Positions 61,839 through 64,000 of a DNA stretch of 64,000 nucleotides are shown piece after piece. The stretch is from Bradyrhizobium barranii subsp. barranii (lineage in GTDB: Bacteria; Pseudomonadota; Alphaproteobacteria; Rhizobiales; Xanthobacteraceae): assembly GCF_017565645.3 (NCBI RefSeq), contig NZ_CP086136.1, positions 4,571,501-4,635,500 of the forward strand. The letters run 5' to 3'. A program made the translations under genes and the position numbers. How positions within the stretch are numbered: position 1 is the stretch's first letter; every line of letters starts with the position of its first letter. The notes beneath the pieces were generated by a model that was not told the DNA's origin, searched no databases, and saw only the letters and a program-made list of their open reading frames with translations.

Positions 61839-64000
61839 ATGCTTCCGATCACCGGTTATGCGGACCGCTGGAGCGTGCGCTCCGGCGACGACATCAACTT
61901 CATGATTGCGGTCAAGGGCGGCGGCCGCTATTCGGCGCGGATCGCCCGCATCATCTGTGGCGACCCGAATCCCAGGGGACCAGGCTATCGCGAGATTCCG
62001 GTCAAGTGGGACCTGGAAGGCCAGCACGATGGCATCGAGCAGACCATCGCCAAGGGCTCATGGGTCGATGTGTCAGCACTGACGCTGCCGGCGGGCCCGA
62101 TCGCCTTTGCCGCCACTGTCTGGCCGACCTTGCTCGCCGCGGGCCAGCAGGCCGTGCTGAACTGGGCGGGTATCGGCGGCTCGCTGACGCTCGGCGTCGG
62201 CGCAACCGGCGCTTTCGCCCGGCTCGTGACCGGCGAGGGCACCATCGAGGTCGAGACCGGCGTCGGGCTCACCGAGCGGGCGTGGCACGACATCGCGTGC
62301 GTGTTCGACCCGGCAACCGGATTGTTGGCGATCGCACAGGCACCGCGCAAGATCAGGCTCGATCGCGACGAGCGCGCGACGAAATCGCTGAGCGCGCCAA
62401 AGGCCGCGTTGGCCGGCACGGGGGCGGCGGCGATTGCAGCGGAGCGCGCAGGCCGGGGCGTAGTCCACCATTTCAACGGCAAGATCGAGCGGCCGCGCAT
62501 CACCGATGGCAGCACCGGCCTTGACGGCACCATCGCCGTGCAGGCTTCTGGCACGGCGGCTCCGTCCGTCGCCGAATGGGATTTTTCCATCGGCATTCCG
62601 ACCGACTCCGCGACCGATATCGGCGCGGCCAAGGCGCACGGCACCTGCATCAATTTGCCGACGCGCGCGATGACGGGGTCGCGCTGGACCGGCGGTGTGA
62701 CGCATCGCTGGACAGAAGAACCCAAGCTCTGGGGTGCGATCCATTTTCACGACGACGATATCGGCGATTCCGGCTGGCAGCCGTCGCTGACCTTCACCGT
62801 GCCGGAGGATTGGAAGAGCGGCGTCTACGCACTGCATCTCGAAAAGGATGGCACGCGCGACAACATCGTCTTCTATGTCCGCGCCCGGATACCGGGATCG
62901 CAGGCCAAGGTGGCTTTTCTCGCGCCGACCTTCAGTTACACGGTCTACAGCCAGTATCAGAAGAAGGGCAGGCAAGCCCTGATCACGGAGCGCTCGCTGG
63001 CCTGGGGCGCGCTGGCACAGGCGCCGGACGGTCATCCCGAGTACGGCGTCTCGCCCTACAACTTCCACTCTGACGGCAGCGGCGTGGTGATGTCGACGAT
63101 GCGCCGGCCGCTGATCGACAAGCGTGTGAACCAGATCCATCTGGTCGATCCCAGCGACTACGGTTCCGGCCTCTACTGGATCTCCGCCGACAGCGCCATC
63201 ACCGATCTGCTGACCCGCAAGGGTATCGACTTCGAAGTCATCACCGATCACGACGTCCATGCCGAAGGCGTCGATCTGCTGTCGAAATATTCTGTGGTTC
63301 TGACCGGGCAGCATCCGGAATATCACACCCATGAGACGCTCGACGCGCTCGGCGCCTATCTCGGCAATGGCGGCCTCTTCATGTATCTCGGCGGCAACGG
63401 CTTCTACTGGAAAGTGGTGCCCCATGCGACAGGCACCTGGGCTTTCGAGCTGCGCCGCGCCGAGGGCGGCATCCGGCTCTGGGAAACGCTGCCCGGCGAG
63501 AGCTATCACGCGTTCGACGGGTCCTATGGCGGCCTCTGGCGGCGGCTCGGCCGCCCGCCGCAGGCGCTGGTCGGCGTCGGCTTCAGCACGCAAGGGGAGT
63601 ATATGGGTTTCCCCTACACCTTCCTCGACGGCATTCTCGATTCCCGCGTCGCCTTCATGCGCGAGGGGATCGAGGATCTGGCGAAGCCCGGTGCCAAGCT
63701 TGGCGAGCGCGGCTTCATGGGCGGCGGCGCAGCGGGTCACGAGCTGGATCGGGCGGACACGCGCCTTGGACCCCGCATCATGCGATCATCGTCGGCCGCG
63801 CAGTTCTCACTGATCCGACCTATCAGCCCGTCAACGAAGAGCGCTACGACCATACCTGGCCGGCATCGCGCGAGGACATCATCCGCTCCGACCTGACCTT
63901 TTTCGAGACGCCGAATGGCGGTGCGGTGTTCTCCGTCGGCTCGATGAATTTCATCGGCGCGTTGCCGGTCGACGGCTACAACAACGTGGCAGCCCTGCTG
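61839..64000 (+). pseudogene. N,N-dimethylformamidase large-subunit-like protein, frameshifted and 3' partial
   Basis: Up to 63,770 the frame encodes about 644 residues with the DMFase beta-subunit pattern: MLPITGYADRWSVRSGDDINFM, NPRGPGYREIPVKW, a concanavalin-like domain, then FLAPTFSYTVYSQYQ and FEVITDHDVHAEGVDLL. The original frame then reads an unlike tail and stops at 63,896. The expected continuation is in another frame: TPHHAIIVGRAVLTDPTYQP, then DLTFFETPNGGAVFSVGSMNFIGALP up to the window edge. A single missing base (GGACCCC for GGAACCCC) near 63,768-63,770 explains it. A true mutation or a sequence error is possible. Members hydrolyse small N-alkyl amides; a small subunit is not seen. 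Confidence 0.85.

Noticed and set aside
62073..63740. 555-residue minus-strand frame opposite the DMFase-like gene
   Set aside because: Antisense shadow: low-complexity His/Arg/Asp/Ala composition and no ribosome site, while the plus strand matches a known family.

Overview
The window reads as a chromosomal segment of a high-GC alphaproteobacterium, most probably a Bradyrhizobium or a close relative. The evidence is the dense GC-rich coding, many ABC uptake systems, several SDR and CoA-metabolism genes, an iron operon preceded by Irr-type boxes, and intergenic palindromes of the kind scattered through Bradyrhizobium genomes (CGTCATTGCGAG, GGTGGGCA and CGTCATTC types). No database search was run; assignments rest on motifs and remembered family features.

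Bases 1-11,830 are a decayed mobile island. It opens with a prophage fragment: the capsid C-terminus, a probable tail-assembly protein, an HNH nuclease, a small HTH protein and a head-tail connector cut off by an IS21-type element (2157-4599). Small secreted or lipid-anchored proteins of unknown function follow, then an IS3-type element (6932-8299). Next is a tyrosine integrase broken twice, by a frameshift and by an IS256-type insertion (9068-10451) whose own transposase is frameshifted. A second 78-nt copy of the integrase 3' end lies at 6530-6607. Three tandem repeats sit at the integrase promoter.

Bases 11,831-14,222 hold an alpha/beta-hydrolase-metacaspase fusion gene beside the island, and a DUF1428 gene. 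Bases 14,592-22,277 carry a complete branched-chain-amino-acid-type (HAAT) ABC transporter, a TetR regulator and a divergent arylsulfatase. An IS481-type element with a 4-bp target duplication follows the sulfatase. Bases 23,709-28,655 encode, on the minus strand, an RND efflux pump (adaptor, then permease) and an IalB-like secreted protein.

Bases 29,524-35,159 form an iron-acquisition operon: Irr/Fur-like boxes, a TonB-dependent siderophore receptor, a PiuC-type dioxygenase, and ExbB, ExbD and TonB. Bases 35,147-39,819 hold housekeeping and accessory genes: an M50 protease, a LysR/EamA divergent pair, a GFA-fold protein and a serine hydrolase.

Bases 39,850-51,951 are a sugar or sugar-acid catabolic locus around a LacI repressor. 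A dehydratase and two SDR dehydrogenases run leftwards. A MalK/UgpC-type ABC transporter, a DenD-like dehydrogenase, a 2-keto-3-deoxygluconate kinase and a KDPG aldolase run rightwards. Two nearly identical LacI-type operators bracket lacI, one of them inside its last codons. The set implies oxidation, dehydration, phosphorylation and aldol cleavage in an Entner-Doudoroff-like route.

Bases 52,009-57,477 encode CoA metabolism: a thiolase, a CaiB-type CoA transferase, and a Cys-less thiolase-like protein translationally coupled to a DUF35 protein, with an OmpA-like gene between. The window ends with a GntR regulator divergent from a class III aminotransferase, a peptide-type binding protein and an N,N-dimethylformamidase-like large subunit. 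The last of these carries an apparent single-base deletion near 63,770.
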